Below, piece by piece: positions 25,279 through 32,792 of a stretch of DNA of 50,782 nucleotides. The position numbers and the translations under genes are program-made. The stretch spans positions 1 to 50,782 of the forward strand of contig CAAGQC010000028.1 of the NCBI GenBank assembly GCA_900771995.1, given 5' to 3'. Each line of letters opens with the position of its first letter. Positions within the stretch are counted from its first letter, which is position 1. The notes beneath the pieces were generated by a model. It did no database searches. It was not told where the DNA came from and saw nothing but the letters and a program-made list of their open reading frames with translations. The DNA is from Lachnospiraceae bacterium (GTDB lineage Bacteria > Bacillota > Clostridia > Lachnospirales > Lachnospiraceae).

Positions 25279-26278
25279 AGTCTCTCAACTCCTCCACTTC
25301 CAGTTTTCTCTCCTGCAAATAATGGATCATCTTGTTCGCTGCCATTTCATCCTCCGGCAGCTGTAAGATCATTTGTCCATGGGCGATACCGCCGATGTCC
25401 TTGGTATCCGCTAACAGGATGTTGACGGGAGCCTTACACTCCAGCACCATATTGGCGATCACCGGCTCGAAAGAAGAATTCTCGGTGAAGACAATGCGGA
25501 TGCAGCGCTTGCCGGACATCTCCTTCGCCTTGGGATCTACCATGAATACCAGTTTTCTGGCAGCCTCGGACTGGGGTCTGGAGAAGACCTCCTCCACCGT
25601 TCCGTGCTCTGCCAGCTGTCCGGCGTCAATGATGGCTACATGGGAACAGATCTCCTGTACCACTGCCATCTCATGGGTAATGATCACGATGGTGATACCG
25701 TACTGTCTGTTGATGTCCTGTAATAATTTCAGGATCTCCTTGGTCGTGGTAGGATCCAGTGCACTGGTAGCCTCGTCACACAGCAGGATCTTAGGGGTGT
25801 TGGCCAGAGCTCTTGCAATAGCCACACGCTGCTTCTGTCCACCGGAGAGCTGGGAAGGATAAGCGTCTGCCTTTTCCTTCAGTCCTACGATCTCAAGCAG
25901 CTCCATGGCACGCTTTCTGGCGGCCTGTTTCTTCACACCCACGATCTCCATGGGGAAGCATACGTTGTCAAGTACACTTTTCTGCATAAGCAGGTTAAAA
26001 TGCTGAAAGATCATAGCGATGCCTGTACGCGCCTTACGGAGTTCCGCCTCGGACAGGGTCGAAAGATCCTGATCCTCTACCACTACGGTTCCGGTGGTGG
26101 GCTTCTCCAGATAATTCAGGCATCGCACCAGGGTAGATTTTCCGGCACCACTCATACCGATGATGCCGTAGATATCTCCCTTGTTGATATCCAGGCTGAT
26201 GCCCTTCAAGGCCTCTACCTGATTATCCTTACCTATAAAAGTTTTTGTAACATTCTTGATCTGAATGATCGGTTCCAT
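25268..26278 (-). CDS. metN: Methionine ABC transporter ATP-binding protein
   Basis: This 336-residue ATPase energises methionine import. The Walker A is GMSGAGKST, the signature LSGGQKQR, the Walker B ILLCDEATSALDP, and the switch His is in IVIITHEM. The C-terminal 80 or so residues form the NIL (ACT-like) domain, which senses intracellular methionine and gives trans-inhibition. I place the start at 26278 because GGAGGAA lies directly upstream; the ATG 12 bases earlier would contain that ribosome site. It is the first gene of the operon. No SAM riboswitch is seen in the ~70-base leader. Confidence 0.95.
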   Translation of the reverse strand: MEPIIQIKNVTKTFIGKDNQVEALKGISLDINKGDIYGIIGMSGAGKSTLVRCLNYLEKPTTGTVVVEDQDLSTLSEAELRKARTGIAMIFQHFNLLMQKSVLDNVCFPMEIVGVKKQAARKRAMELLEIVGLKEKADAYPSQLSGGQKQRVAIARALANTPKILLCDEATSALDPTTTKEILKLLQDINRQYGITIVIITHEMAVVQEICSHVAIIDAGQLAEHGTVEEVFSRPQSEAARKLVFMVDPKAKEMSGKRCIRIVFTENSSFEPVIANMVLECKAPVNILLADTKDIGGIAHGQMILQLPEDEMAANKMIHYLQERKLEVEELRDYVG

Positions 26279-26323
26279 AAGTTCCTCCATTCCAGGTTCG
26301 TGCTTTTAAGGGGAGAAAAGCGC

Positions 26324-26340
26324 GAATTCCTTGAATTCCT
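26324..26340. promoter_or_regulatory. GGAATT repeat downstream of the metN promoter, candidate CymR-like operator
   Basis: GAATTCCTTGAATTCCT on the + strand contains two GAATTC palindromes three bases apart, with GGAATT twice on the minus strand. The flank shares CTAGGAAT with the inverted repeat inside the cysK promoter. GGAATT is also the conserved end of the Bacillus CymR box as I recall it. Confidence 0.45.
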
Positions 26341-26355
26341 AGTACCATGCCATAC

Positions 26356-26384
26356 ATTCTAACACAAGAATGCAAGTCTGTAAA
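26356..26384 (-). promoter_or_regulatory. Promoter of metNIQ
   Basis: On the minus strand TTTACA (26379-26384), 17 bp and TAGAAT (26356-26361) preceded by TG-T. It lies between the cysK stop and metN, so metNIQ has its own promoter even though cysK may also read through. Confidence 0.6.
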
Positions 26385-26400
26385 GTTCTTAGGAAGTGCC

Positions 26401-27339
26401 TTAAGCTTCCGCAAACATCGGAGTGGACAGATATCTGTCACCGGAATCGGGAAGCAGTGCCACGATGGTCTTGCCTGCATTTTCGGGACGCTTTGCGATC
26501 TGTGCTGCTGCATACAGCGCTGCGCCGGAGGTGATTCCTACCAGGATGCCTTCCTTATGAGCGATCAGGCGGCCGGTGGTAAATGCCTGATCTGTGGTCA
26601 CGGTAAAGATCTCATCGTAAATGCTGGTGTTCAGTACGGAAGGAACGAACCCTGCGCCGATACCCTGCAGCTTATGAGGGCCGGGCTGTCCGCCGGAAAG
26701 TACGGGAGAATCCGAAGGCTCTACAGCCACGATCTTTACATTAGGGTTCTTGGATTTTAAGTAAGTGCCGATACCGGTCACGGTTCCGCCGGTACCTACG
26801 CCTGCTACGAAGATATCTACCTTACCGTCGGTGTCTTCCCAGATCTCGGGACCGGTGGTAGCGGCATGTGCAGCGGGGTTGGCAGGGTTATCAAACTGTC
26901 CGAGGATCACTGCGTTCGGAATGGACTTCTCCAGTTCCTCTGCCTTGGCGATGGCACCCTTCATGCCCTTGGCACCTTCGGTCAGTACCAGTTCTGCACC
27001 GTAGGCTTTCAGAAGGTTACGACGCTCCACGCTCATGGTCTCGGGAAGAGTTAAAATAGTCCGGTAGCCCTTGGCTGCTGCTACGCTTGCCAGGCCGATA
27101 CCTGTGTTGCCGGAGGTGGGCTCGATGATGGTGGAGCCGGGCTTTAAGATCCCCTTCTTCTCAGCATCTTCGATCATTGCCAGTGAGATTCTGTCCTTAA
27201 CGCTTCCTGCGGGATTGAAATACTCCAGCTTTGCCAGAAGCTCTACGCCTTCGATGTTCTGATCCTTCATGTAATTATTTACTTTTAAAAGGGGTGTATG
27301 TCCGATCAGCTGGGTTGCGGATGTGTAAATCTTACTCAT
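26401..27339 (-). CDS. cysK: Cysteine synthase (O-acetylserine sulfhydrylase)
   Basis: This PLP enzyme makes cysteine from O-acetylserine and sulfide. The 312 residues include IGHTPLLKV, the Schiff-base Lys in NPAGSVKDR, the substrate loop EPTSGNTGIGLA, the phosphate loop GVGTGGTVTGIG, and GITSGAALYAA. GGAGGA precedes the ATG. It lies upstream of metNIQ on the same strand and near the CymR-like regulator. In Bacillus, CysK also forms the CymR-CysK repressor complex. The promoter carries an inverted repeat consistent with such control. Confidence 0.96.
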   Translation of the reverse strand: MSKIYTSATQLIGHTPLLKVNNYMKDQNIEGVELLAKLEYFNPAGSVKDRISLAMIEDAEKKGILKPGSTIIEPTSGNTGIGLASVAAAKGYRTILTLPETMSVERRNLLKAYGAELVLTEGAKGMKGAIAKAEELEKSIPNAVILGQFDNPANPAAHAATTGPEIWEDTDGKVDIFVAGVGTGGTVTGIGTYLKSKNPNVKIVAVEPSDSPVLSGGQPGPHKLQGIGAGFVPSVLNTSIYDEIFTVTTDQAFTTGRLIAHKEGILVGITSGAALYAAAQIAKRPENAGKTIVALLPDSGDRYLSTPMFAEA

Positions 27340-27415
27340 AATGAAATCCTCCTTATACTTGAAAATGTTGTTCGGTTTCTATTTCCTACTTATCTGATAG
27401 GGATGTTATGGATTT

Positions 27416-27444
27416 ATACTATACTATTCCGCTAGGAATGTCAA
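27416..27444 (-). promoter_or_regulatory. cysK promoter with internal inverted repeat
   Basis: TTGACA (27439-27444), 17 bp and TAGTAT (27416-27421) on the minus strand. The spacer holds ATTCC-GCTA-GGAAT (27426-27439), a perfect 5-bp inverted repeat touching the -35. A repressor bound there would exclude polymerase. The motif resembles that at 26324-26340. Confidence 0.65.
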
Positions 27445-27470
27445 CCATTATTTTATTATTTTTTTGGGAA

Positions 27471-27499
27471 TTGTGTTAGAGGTGAGAAGATGGTATGAT
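27471..27499 (+). promoter_or_regulatory. aroA promoter
   Basis: TTGTGT (27471-27476), 17 bp and TATGAT (27494-27499) preceded by TG-G. It is divergent from cysK. The leader is about 35 bases with a GGAAGGA ribosome site. Confidence 0.55.
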
Positions 27500-27542
27500 T
27501 TATATATTTAAAAGATGCAGGTAAGGAAGGATTCATAACTAT

Positions 27543-28883
27543 ATGGCAAACACGATTTACCCCGTTCCTACTATATATAAGAAAGTAAAGCAAAACGCAG
27601 CACCGCTGATGGTCCGGGTGCCGGGTTCCAAGAGCATCACCAACCGCAGCCTCCTGCTGGCCATGCTGGCAGATGGGGAATCTACGCTGCGGGGCGTACT
27701 GTTCTCCGATGATTCCAGACATTTTCTGCAATGTGTGCAGGATCTTGGATTCCGTACCACTGTGGATGAGGATACCTGCGTGGTCACAGTAGAAGGCCTT
27801 TGGGGAAAGATTCCCTGCGCTGAGGCTTCCCTGAACGTCGGCAGTGCCGGAACCGCAGCCCGTTTTCTGACGGCTGCTCTGGGCGTCTCCGAAGGTGTTT
27901 TCCATATGGATGCCTCTGAGCAGATGCGCAGACGCCCCATGGCACCGCTTCTGTCCTCTCTGAAAGAGCTGGGCTGTGAGATTGCATGCGAAGGTGAAGA
28001 CGGCCATTTTCCCTTTACCCTGACGGCCCATGGCTTCGGACAGGATCATATCACCATCGACATCGGACACAGCAGTCAGTTCCTCAGCGCCCTGCTGATC
28101 GCCTCCACCTTATCTGCGGAAGATTTCACGATTCAGGTGGAAGGTACCCACGGCATGGCCTACATCGAAATGACCCGGCAAATGATGGAACAGTTCGGTG
28201 TCCGGGTGGAGCACCCTGCCGCAGACCAGTTCCGCATCTGCACCGGGCAACATTATAACGCACTGGATTATCAGATTGAACCGGATGTCTCCGCCGCCTG
28301 CTATTTCTATGCCATGGCACCGTTACTGGGCATTCCCGTATGTGTGGAGCATGTGCATTTCGAAAGCTTACAGGGCGATGTGGAATTCTTACATATCTTA
28401 GAGAAAATGGGATGTACCGCACAGGAGACGGAAAAAGGTGTCCTCCTGCTGCCGCCCACCGGTCCGGCAGATGCCGGGACACAGGCTCCTGCCTTCCACG
28501 GTATCACCGTGGATATGTCCTCCTGCTCCGATCAGGCCATTACGCTGGCAGCCATTGCCCCCTTTGCCGACAGTCCTACCTGTATCAAAGGCATCGGCCA
28601 CATCCGTTTTCAAGAAAGTGACCGCATCCATGCCATCTGCACGGAGCTGACCCGCATGGGCATCCGCTGTGAAGAGACCCGGGACAGCATTACCATCTAT
28701 CCCGGCATGCCGCGCCCCTGCACCGTAGCCACCTACGACGACCACCGCATGGCCATGGGCTTCGCCCTCACCGGACTGCGGGCCGAAGGCATCGTGATCG
28801 ACGATCCCGGATGCTGCCGTAAGACTTTCGAGAACTATTTTGAAGTACTGGAACAGGTGATTGCGAAGATAGTCGAAATATAG
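27543..28883 (+). CDS. aroA: 3-phosphoshikimate 1-carboxyvinyltransferase (EPSP synthase)
   Basis: This is the sixth step of the shikimate pathway, joining PEP and shikimate 3-phosphate. The protein has 446 residues and the two-domain inside-out barrel fold. VPGSKSITNRSLLLAMLADG holds the active-site Lys and phosphate contacts; NVGSAGTAARFLTAALG and HSSQFLSALL follow. ESDRIHAICTELTRMG and TYDDHRMAMGFALTGL hold catalytic Asp/Glu and Arg residues. The ribosome site AAGGAAGGA is rather far (11 bases) from the ATG. Other aromatic pathway genes are not adjacent. Confidence 0.95.
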   Translation: MANTIYPVPTIYKKVKQNAAPLMVRVPGSKSITNRSLLLAMLADGESTLRGVLFSDDSRHFLQCVQDLGFRTTVDEDTCVVTVEGLWGKIPCAEASLNVGSAGTAARFLTAALGVSEGVFHMDASEQMRRRPMAPLLSSLKELGCEIACEGEDGHFPFTLTAHGFGQDHITIDIGHSSQFLSALLIASTLSAEDFTIQVEGTHGMAYIEMTRQMMEQFGVRVEHPAADQFRICTGQHYNALDYQIEPDVSAACYFYAMAPLLGIPVCVEHVHFESLQGDVEFLHILEKMGCTAQETEKGVLLLPPTGPADAGTQAPAFHGITVDMSSCSDQAITLAAIAPFADSPTCIKGIGHIRFQESDRIHAICTELTRMGIRCEETRDSITIYPGMPRPCTVATYDDHRMAMGFALTGLRAEGIVIDDPGCCRKTFENYFEVLEQVIAKIVEI

Positions 28884-28935
28884 GAATAGAAGCATCCGTA
28901 CTCACATAAACTATAAGTGGTTGCGCTGTGTTGCC

Positions 28936-28982
28936 TGCGAGGCGCACGGCCGGAGGGGTCCATGCGTGGGCTCCTTTTTTTG
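28936..28982 (+). terminator. Probable aroA terminator
   Basis: A G+C-rich imperfect hairpin (GGAG at 28952-28955 with CTCC at 28971-28974, plus inner pairs) is followed by seven T. The stem is irregular, so the exact fold is uncertain, but the position between convergent genes fits. Confidence 0.45.
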
Positions 28983-28986
28983 GCAT

Positions 28987-30117
28987 TTACAGGGTCTCCC
29001 GGTACACCCGCATCACATTTCCCCAGAAAATCCCATCCAGCTGGCTTTCCGTAAAGCCAGCTGTTTTTAATCTCTCCCATAACAGCGGCAGTGCTTCGGC
29101 TCCCGGAATTGCCGGATTGGTGGGGATACCGTCGAAATCGCTGCCAAGCCCCAGCACTTCCATGCCGCCGATGTCGGTGATATGTCTTGCCTGCCGCACT
29201 ACAGCGTCCCACAGCACCTCAGGATCGCCGCTTCCACCATCCACCAGGAATTTATCATAATAATTCAGCCCCATGCAGCCGCCCCGCTCCGCCAGCTTCC
29301 GGATCCGGTCATCCGTCAGATTCCGCAGAGAGGAACAGACTGCCCTGGCGTTGGAATGGCTTGCCACGAAGGGTTTCTTCGTGACTTCCCATACGGCATC
29401 AAATCCGGCATCCGACAGATGGGAGACATCTGGGATCATGCCGAGGCGTTCCATCTCTGTGACAAAACTACGGCCGGTTTCCGTCAGGCCCCACGCCGCA
29501 TCCTCTCCGCCGGGTCCACATTCTCCGGTCTTACTTCTCCCTGACTTCACCATCGTCTGACCGTGCTTCTTCACAGGTGCGTTATCGGAAAGACTCCGGC
29601 ATGTGGCCGGCCATCCCAGTTCATTCCGATAATTCCAGGTCAGGGTCAGCATCCGCACTCCCATATCATACAGTTTCCTCAGCCGTTCCAGGCTGCCGCC
29701 GCAGACCGCCCCTTCTTCCACCGTTAAGAGGGCCGACAGCTTCCCACAGGCTTCATTTTTCCGAATATCGTCATAACACAACACCGGAGCAATCCAATCC
29801 GTATTCTTCTCCAATTCCTTCCGGTAGACCTCGTATAAAGCGCACACCCGCTCCCATGGCGTCGGTGCTCCTATCTCCCGTGTCGGAGACATCCGTCCCT
29901 GCTCTGCGTTGCTCCGTTTCCGGCAATTTTCCGGCATCTGCTCCCGCCCCGCCCACAGTGCACACTTCCCGATATCCACGAACAATGCAAAATTCTGCAC
30001 CAGATATCCACTCTCCCGCATCCGCTTAAGATCCAGCTGTCCGTTATTTTCCCAAAGTTCCCCGCCCCGGTCCGCCAGTTCGGAGATAGTATCGCAATGC
30101 ATATCCAGAATCTTCAT
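28987..30117 (-). CDS. Membrane dipeptidase, peptidase family M19
   Basis: A 376-residue dinuclear-zinc dipeptidase of the renal dipeptidase family. Zinc ligands are visible in LDMHCDTI (His-x-Asp near the N-terminus), the EEGAVCGG segment (bridging Glu), PDVSHLSDAGF, and VASHSNARAV; VLGLGSDFDGIP carries the C-terminal Asp. Substrates are dipeptides, often containing a D-residue or dehydro-residue. It has no signal peptide, so it is probably cytoplasmic. AGGAGAGCAGGAA lies upstream of the ATG. It converges on aroA. Confidence 0.93.
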   Translation of the reverse strand: MKILDMHCDTISELADRGGELWENNGQLDLKRMRESGYLVQNFALFVDIGKCALWAGREQMPENCRKRSNAEQGRMSPTREIGAPTPWERVCALYEVYRKELEKNTDWIAPVLCYDDIRKNEACGKLSALLTVEEGAVCGGSLERLRKLYDMGVRMLTLTWNYRNELGWPATCRSLSDNAPVKKHGQTMVKSGRSKTGECGPGGEDAAWGLTETGRSFVTEMERLGMIPDVSHLSDAGFDAVWEVTKKPFVASHSNARAVCSSLRNLTDDRIRKLAERGGCMGLNYYDKFLVDGGSGDPEVLWDAVVRQARHITDIGGMEVLGLGSDFDGIPTNPAIPGAEALPLLWERLKTAGFTESQLDGIFWGNVMRVYRETL

Positions 30118-30136
30118 ATTTTTCCTGCTCTCCTAT

Positions 30137-30185
30137 GAAAAAAGAGAGCATCCACAGCCCTGTATCTCTGCCATGAATGCTCCCT
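30137..30185 (-). terminator. Terminator of the uracil permease gene
   Basis: 30174-30185 pairs with 30143-30154 over 12 positions (two G-U). On the minus strand it is followed by CTTTTTTC. The AGAGCATCCAC core is shared with the metNIQ terminator at 23637-23649. Confidence 0.75.
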
Positions 30186-30230
30186 CTTGCTTTCTTTGTT
30201 CAATTTATGCTGTTGTCAGCAAAAAATACC

Positions 30231-31598
30231 TTAGTTCTCTTCACCCTTGACTGCGAAGCATACGCCGGTATCGTCAGGCTTGTCCTCATCGAACTTGTAG
30301 TCCTTGCCGGGCAGGATCGCATTCAGGATAATACCGGTCAGAGCGCCGACTGCCAGTCCGGACAGGCTGATGGTGATCTCGCCGATGTGGAATGCGATAG
30401 CACCTGCTGCACTGTAGTTGATACCGATGGACAGTACCAGGATCAGAGCGGCGATGATAACGTTACGGCTCTTGGTGAAGTCTACCTGTGTCTCTACGAT
30501 GTTGCGGACACCGACTGCGGAGATCATACCATACAGTACCAGGGATACACCACCGCAGGTAGCAGAAGGCATACAACCGATCAGCGCTGCCACCTTCGGA
30601 GAGAAGGAGAACAGTACGGCAAAGCCTGCTGCAATACGGATGACTCTGGGATCGAATACCCTGGTCAGAGACAGCACACCGGTGTTCTCACCGTAAGTGG
30701 TATTCGCAGGAGCACCGAACAGGGACGCGATAATGGTAGCCAGACCATCGCCCAACAGGGTACGATGCAGTCCGGGATCCTTGATGTAGTTCACACCGAC
30801 GGTGGAAGAAATAGCGGAGATATCTCCGATATGCTCTACCATGGTAGCCAGTGCGATAGGCATAATGGTGATGACGGAAGTGATCAGCAGGGAAGTGTTG
30901 CCGTCGGACAGTGCCCAGAAAGCGGTCTCATTCCAGTGAATGGGAAGTCCGATCCATGCAGCTTCCGCTACCGGTGTGAAATCCACACGGCCGAGGATGG
31001 CTGCCAGCACATAAGAACCGATCACACCGATGATAATAGGAACGATCTTCACCATTCCCTTACCCCAAATATTGCAGATCACTACCAGTGCGATAGCAAC
31101 CACTGCGATCAGCCAGTCTGCGGAACAGTTGTCGATAGCGGACTGGGACAGGGTCAGACCGATGGCAATGATGATGGGGCCGGTTACGATGGGCGGGAAG
31201 AAACGCATTACCTTACCGGTACCGAAGATCTTGATCAACAGGGATAATACCAGATACAGCAGACCTGCACAGGCCACGCCGAAGCAGGCATAAGGAAGCA
31301 GTGCGGAATTGTCCGCGCCATCCGCCATGGGAGCAATAGCGGCATAACCGCCTAGGAATGCAAAGGAAGATCCCAGGAATGCGGGTACCTTTCTCTTGGT
31401 CAGCAGATGGAACAGTAAAGTTCCCAGACCTGCAAATAACAATGTTGTGGAGACATCCAGACCTGTCAGCATGGGTACCAGAATGGTGGCACCGAACATT
31501 GCGAACATGTGCTGAAGTCCCAGCAGAAGCATCTTGGGCACGCCCAAGGTTCTGGCATCGTAAATGCCGTTTTCGCCGAGTGTAGTCTTCTCGCTCAT
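30231..31598 (-). CDS. uraA: Uracil permease, NCS2 (nucleobase:cation symporter-2) family
   Basis: This 455-residue membrane protein has about 14 membrane spans. LGLQHMFAMFGATILVP is the NCS2 N-terminal block. VPAFLGSSFAFLGG, PPIVTGPIIIAIGL and MVEHIGDI (with the substrate-binding Glu-His) follow, then the GAPANTTYGENTGVLSLT block characteristic of uracil rather than xanthine carriers. It imports uracil with protons. GGAGGAG precedes the start. It is a single gene with a structured leader and its own terminator. Xanthine or uric acid transport cannot be fully excluded from sequence alone. Confidence 0.92.
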   Translation of the reverse strand: MSEKTTLGENGIYDARTLGVPKMLLLGLQHMFAMFGATILVPMLTGLDVSTTLLFAGLGTLLFHLLTKRKVPAFLGSSFAFLGGYAAIAPMADGADNSALLPYACFGVACAGLLYLVLSLLIKIFGTGKVMRFFPPIVTGPIIIAIGLTLSQSAIDNCSADWLIAVVAIALVVICNIWGKGMVKIVPIIIGVIGSYVLAAILGRVDFTPVAEAAWIGLPIHWNETAFWALSDGNTSLLITSVITIMPIALATMVEHIGDISAISSTVGVNYIKDPGLHRTLLGDGLATIIASLFGAPANTTYGENTGVLSLTRVFDPRVIRIAAGFAVLFSFSPKVAALIGCMPSATCGGVSLVLYGMISAVGVRNIVETQVDFTKSRNVIIAALILVLSIGINYSAAGAIAFHIGEITISLSGLAVGALTGIILNAILPGKDYKFDEDKPDDTGVCFAVKGEEN

Positions 31599-31611
31599 TT
31601 TTCTCCTCCTA

Positions 31612-31697
31612 TGTCGTAGACAAGTAACTAGTTTCGTCGCATAAATTCGGGCAGATAGTCATCTATCTGCCCACACCTATGTGACCTTTTTAGTTAC
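31612..31697 (-). promoter_or_regulatory. Structured leader of the uracil permease gene
   Basis: Within the 5' leader a perfect 10-bp stem, GGGCAGATAG (31649-31658) with 31663-31672 and a 4-base loop, lies beside a CACA/TGTG mini-hairpin. TAGTTAC (31691-31697) and GTAACTA (31624-31630) could close the whole as a junction. There is no U-run, so it is not a terminator. I do not recognise a PyrR site or a known riboswitch. Confidence 0.4.
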
Positions 31698-31726
31698 ATG
31701 ATAGCTTTTCAACGTTCCACAGTCAA
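31698..31726 (-). promoter_or_regulatory. Promoter of the uracil permease gene
   Basis: TTGACT (31721-31726), 17 bp and TATCAT (31698-31703) on the minus strand. Transcription would begin near 31691-31692, inside one arm of the outer inverted repeat. Confidence 0.6.
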
Positions 31727-31752
31727 GAAAAATTTGCAACTATTCCACCGAA

Positions 31753-32775
31753 CTATTCCACCGCATGCGCCTTCAGATAATCCAGCCAGATGGGAATATA
31801 CTGTGCCTTCAGATGCACTCCGTCGTAGGTATAAGAAGCTACCATTCCGCCGGTCTCATCACAGATCTCGGGGTTCACATCCAGGAAAAATATCTTCTGA
31901 TCATCCGCCAGCTTCGCGATCTCCGCATTCCTTGCTTCGATTCCCTCATTGTTGATATAATCCCCCTGTTCGGAACGTTCCGTCGTCACCTTCATGATGG
32001 CCTGCAGATAGATCACCGCATCCGGCTGCAGCTCCTGCAAATGCTGTACCGCCTCCCCGTAGGCTTTCATAAAGGATTCCACCGTGCCGGTTCCCATCTC
32101 GTTGATGCCGATCATCAGATAGATCTTCGCAAACTGTTTCTCCGACAACGCTTCCTCCACCGTGATCTTTTTCTTCTGTCCCGGCACCGATACGATGGCG
32201 CTGTCGAACATCTTGTAGATCGTCAGTCCTGTGGAGGCATAGAACGTGGAAGTCTCCTCCAGCCCGCCGTACTCATACATGCCCACCGTCCGGGAATCCC
32301 CGATAAATACCGCATCATCAAAATAGCTGTCGTCCACCGTGTGATAGATCACTTCCTGCGGAATCTCTTCTGATGCATCCGTTCCGGCAGGCTCCTGTGT
32401 CTCTGCAACGGCGGCAGTCTCAGACATTCCTGCCTCTTCTCCCGTGGCGGGGCTCTGCACCGTATCTTCCACACCGGTCTGCGTCATCCCGGCGGTCGCC
32501 GTATCCTCTGCCGTCATCGTCTCTCCCGGCACATATCTGGATCCTGCCCCGTCATTCTGCCCCGCTGACATCTGCGGCCATTTTCCTTCCACCAGACTTT
32601 CCGCCAGCTGCGCTCCTTTTGTATAGGCCTCCTGCAGCGGCTCCGTATACACCTGCCAGTTATCCGTCCAGGTGAAAAATACGATTCCCGCCAACAATAA
32701 ACATCCTAAAAAGGAGTATTTATGCAATTTTTCCTTCATTTTCGACCAAATATTTTTATTTTCTGCATGATTCAT
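31753..32775 (-). CDS. Membrane-anchored SGNH/GDSL-type hydrolase
   Basis: A 340-residue protein with one N-terminal membrane anchor (about residues 20-37), a low-complexity Thr/Ala/Glu linker to about 140, then an SGNH domain outside the cell. VFIGDSRTVGMY near residue 155 carries the catalytic Ser in GDS; IGINEMG is the Asn block; YTYDGVHLK near 318 holds the catalytic Asp-His. It lies 17 bp after an MBOAT gene. MBOAT/SGNH pairs acetylate surface polysaccharides, the MBOAT passing acyl groups across the membrane and the SGNH protein placing them. The polymer is unknown. Confidence 0.88.
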   Translation of the reverse strand: MNHAENKNIWSKMKEKLHKYSFLGCLLLAGIVFFTWTDNWQVYTEPLQEAYTKGAQLAESLVEGKWPQMSAGQNDGAGSRYVPGETMTAEDTATAGMTQTGVEDTVQSPATGEEAGMSETAAVAETQEPAGTDASEEIPQEVIYHTVDDSYFDDAVFIGDSRTVGMYEYGGLEETSTFYASTGLTIYKMFDSAIVSVPGQKKKITVEEALSEKQFAKIYLMIGINEMGTGTVESFMKAYGEAVQHLQELQPDAVIYLQAIMKVTTERSEQGDYINNEGIEARNAEIAKLADDQKIFFLDVNPEICDETGGMVASYTYDGVHLKAQYIPIWLDYLKAHAVE

Positions 32776-32792
32776 TGCATAATGACCTTTTC

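Noticed and set aside
26279..26400. SAM or T-box riboswitch before metNIQ
   Set aside because: The leader is only about 70 bases after the promoter and lacks the conserved core; it holds GGAATT repeats instead.
30177..31247. 356-codon rightward frame over the uracil permease gene
   Set aside because: Antisense to an intact permease; Asp/Gly/Gln-rich translation without domains; explained by codon bias of the real gene.
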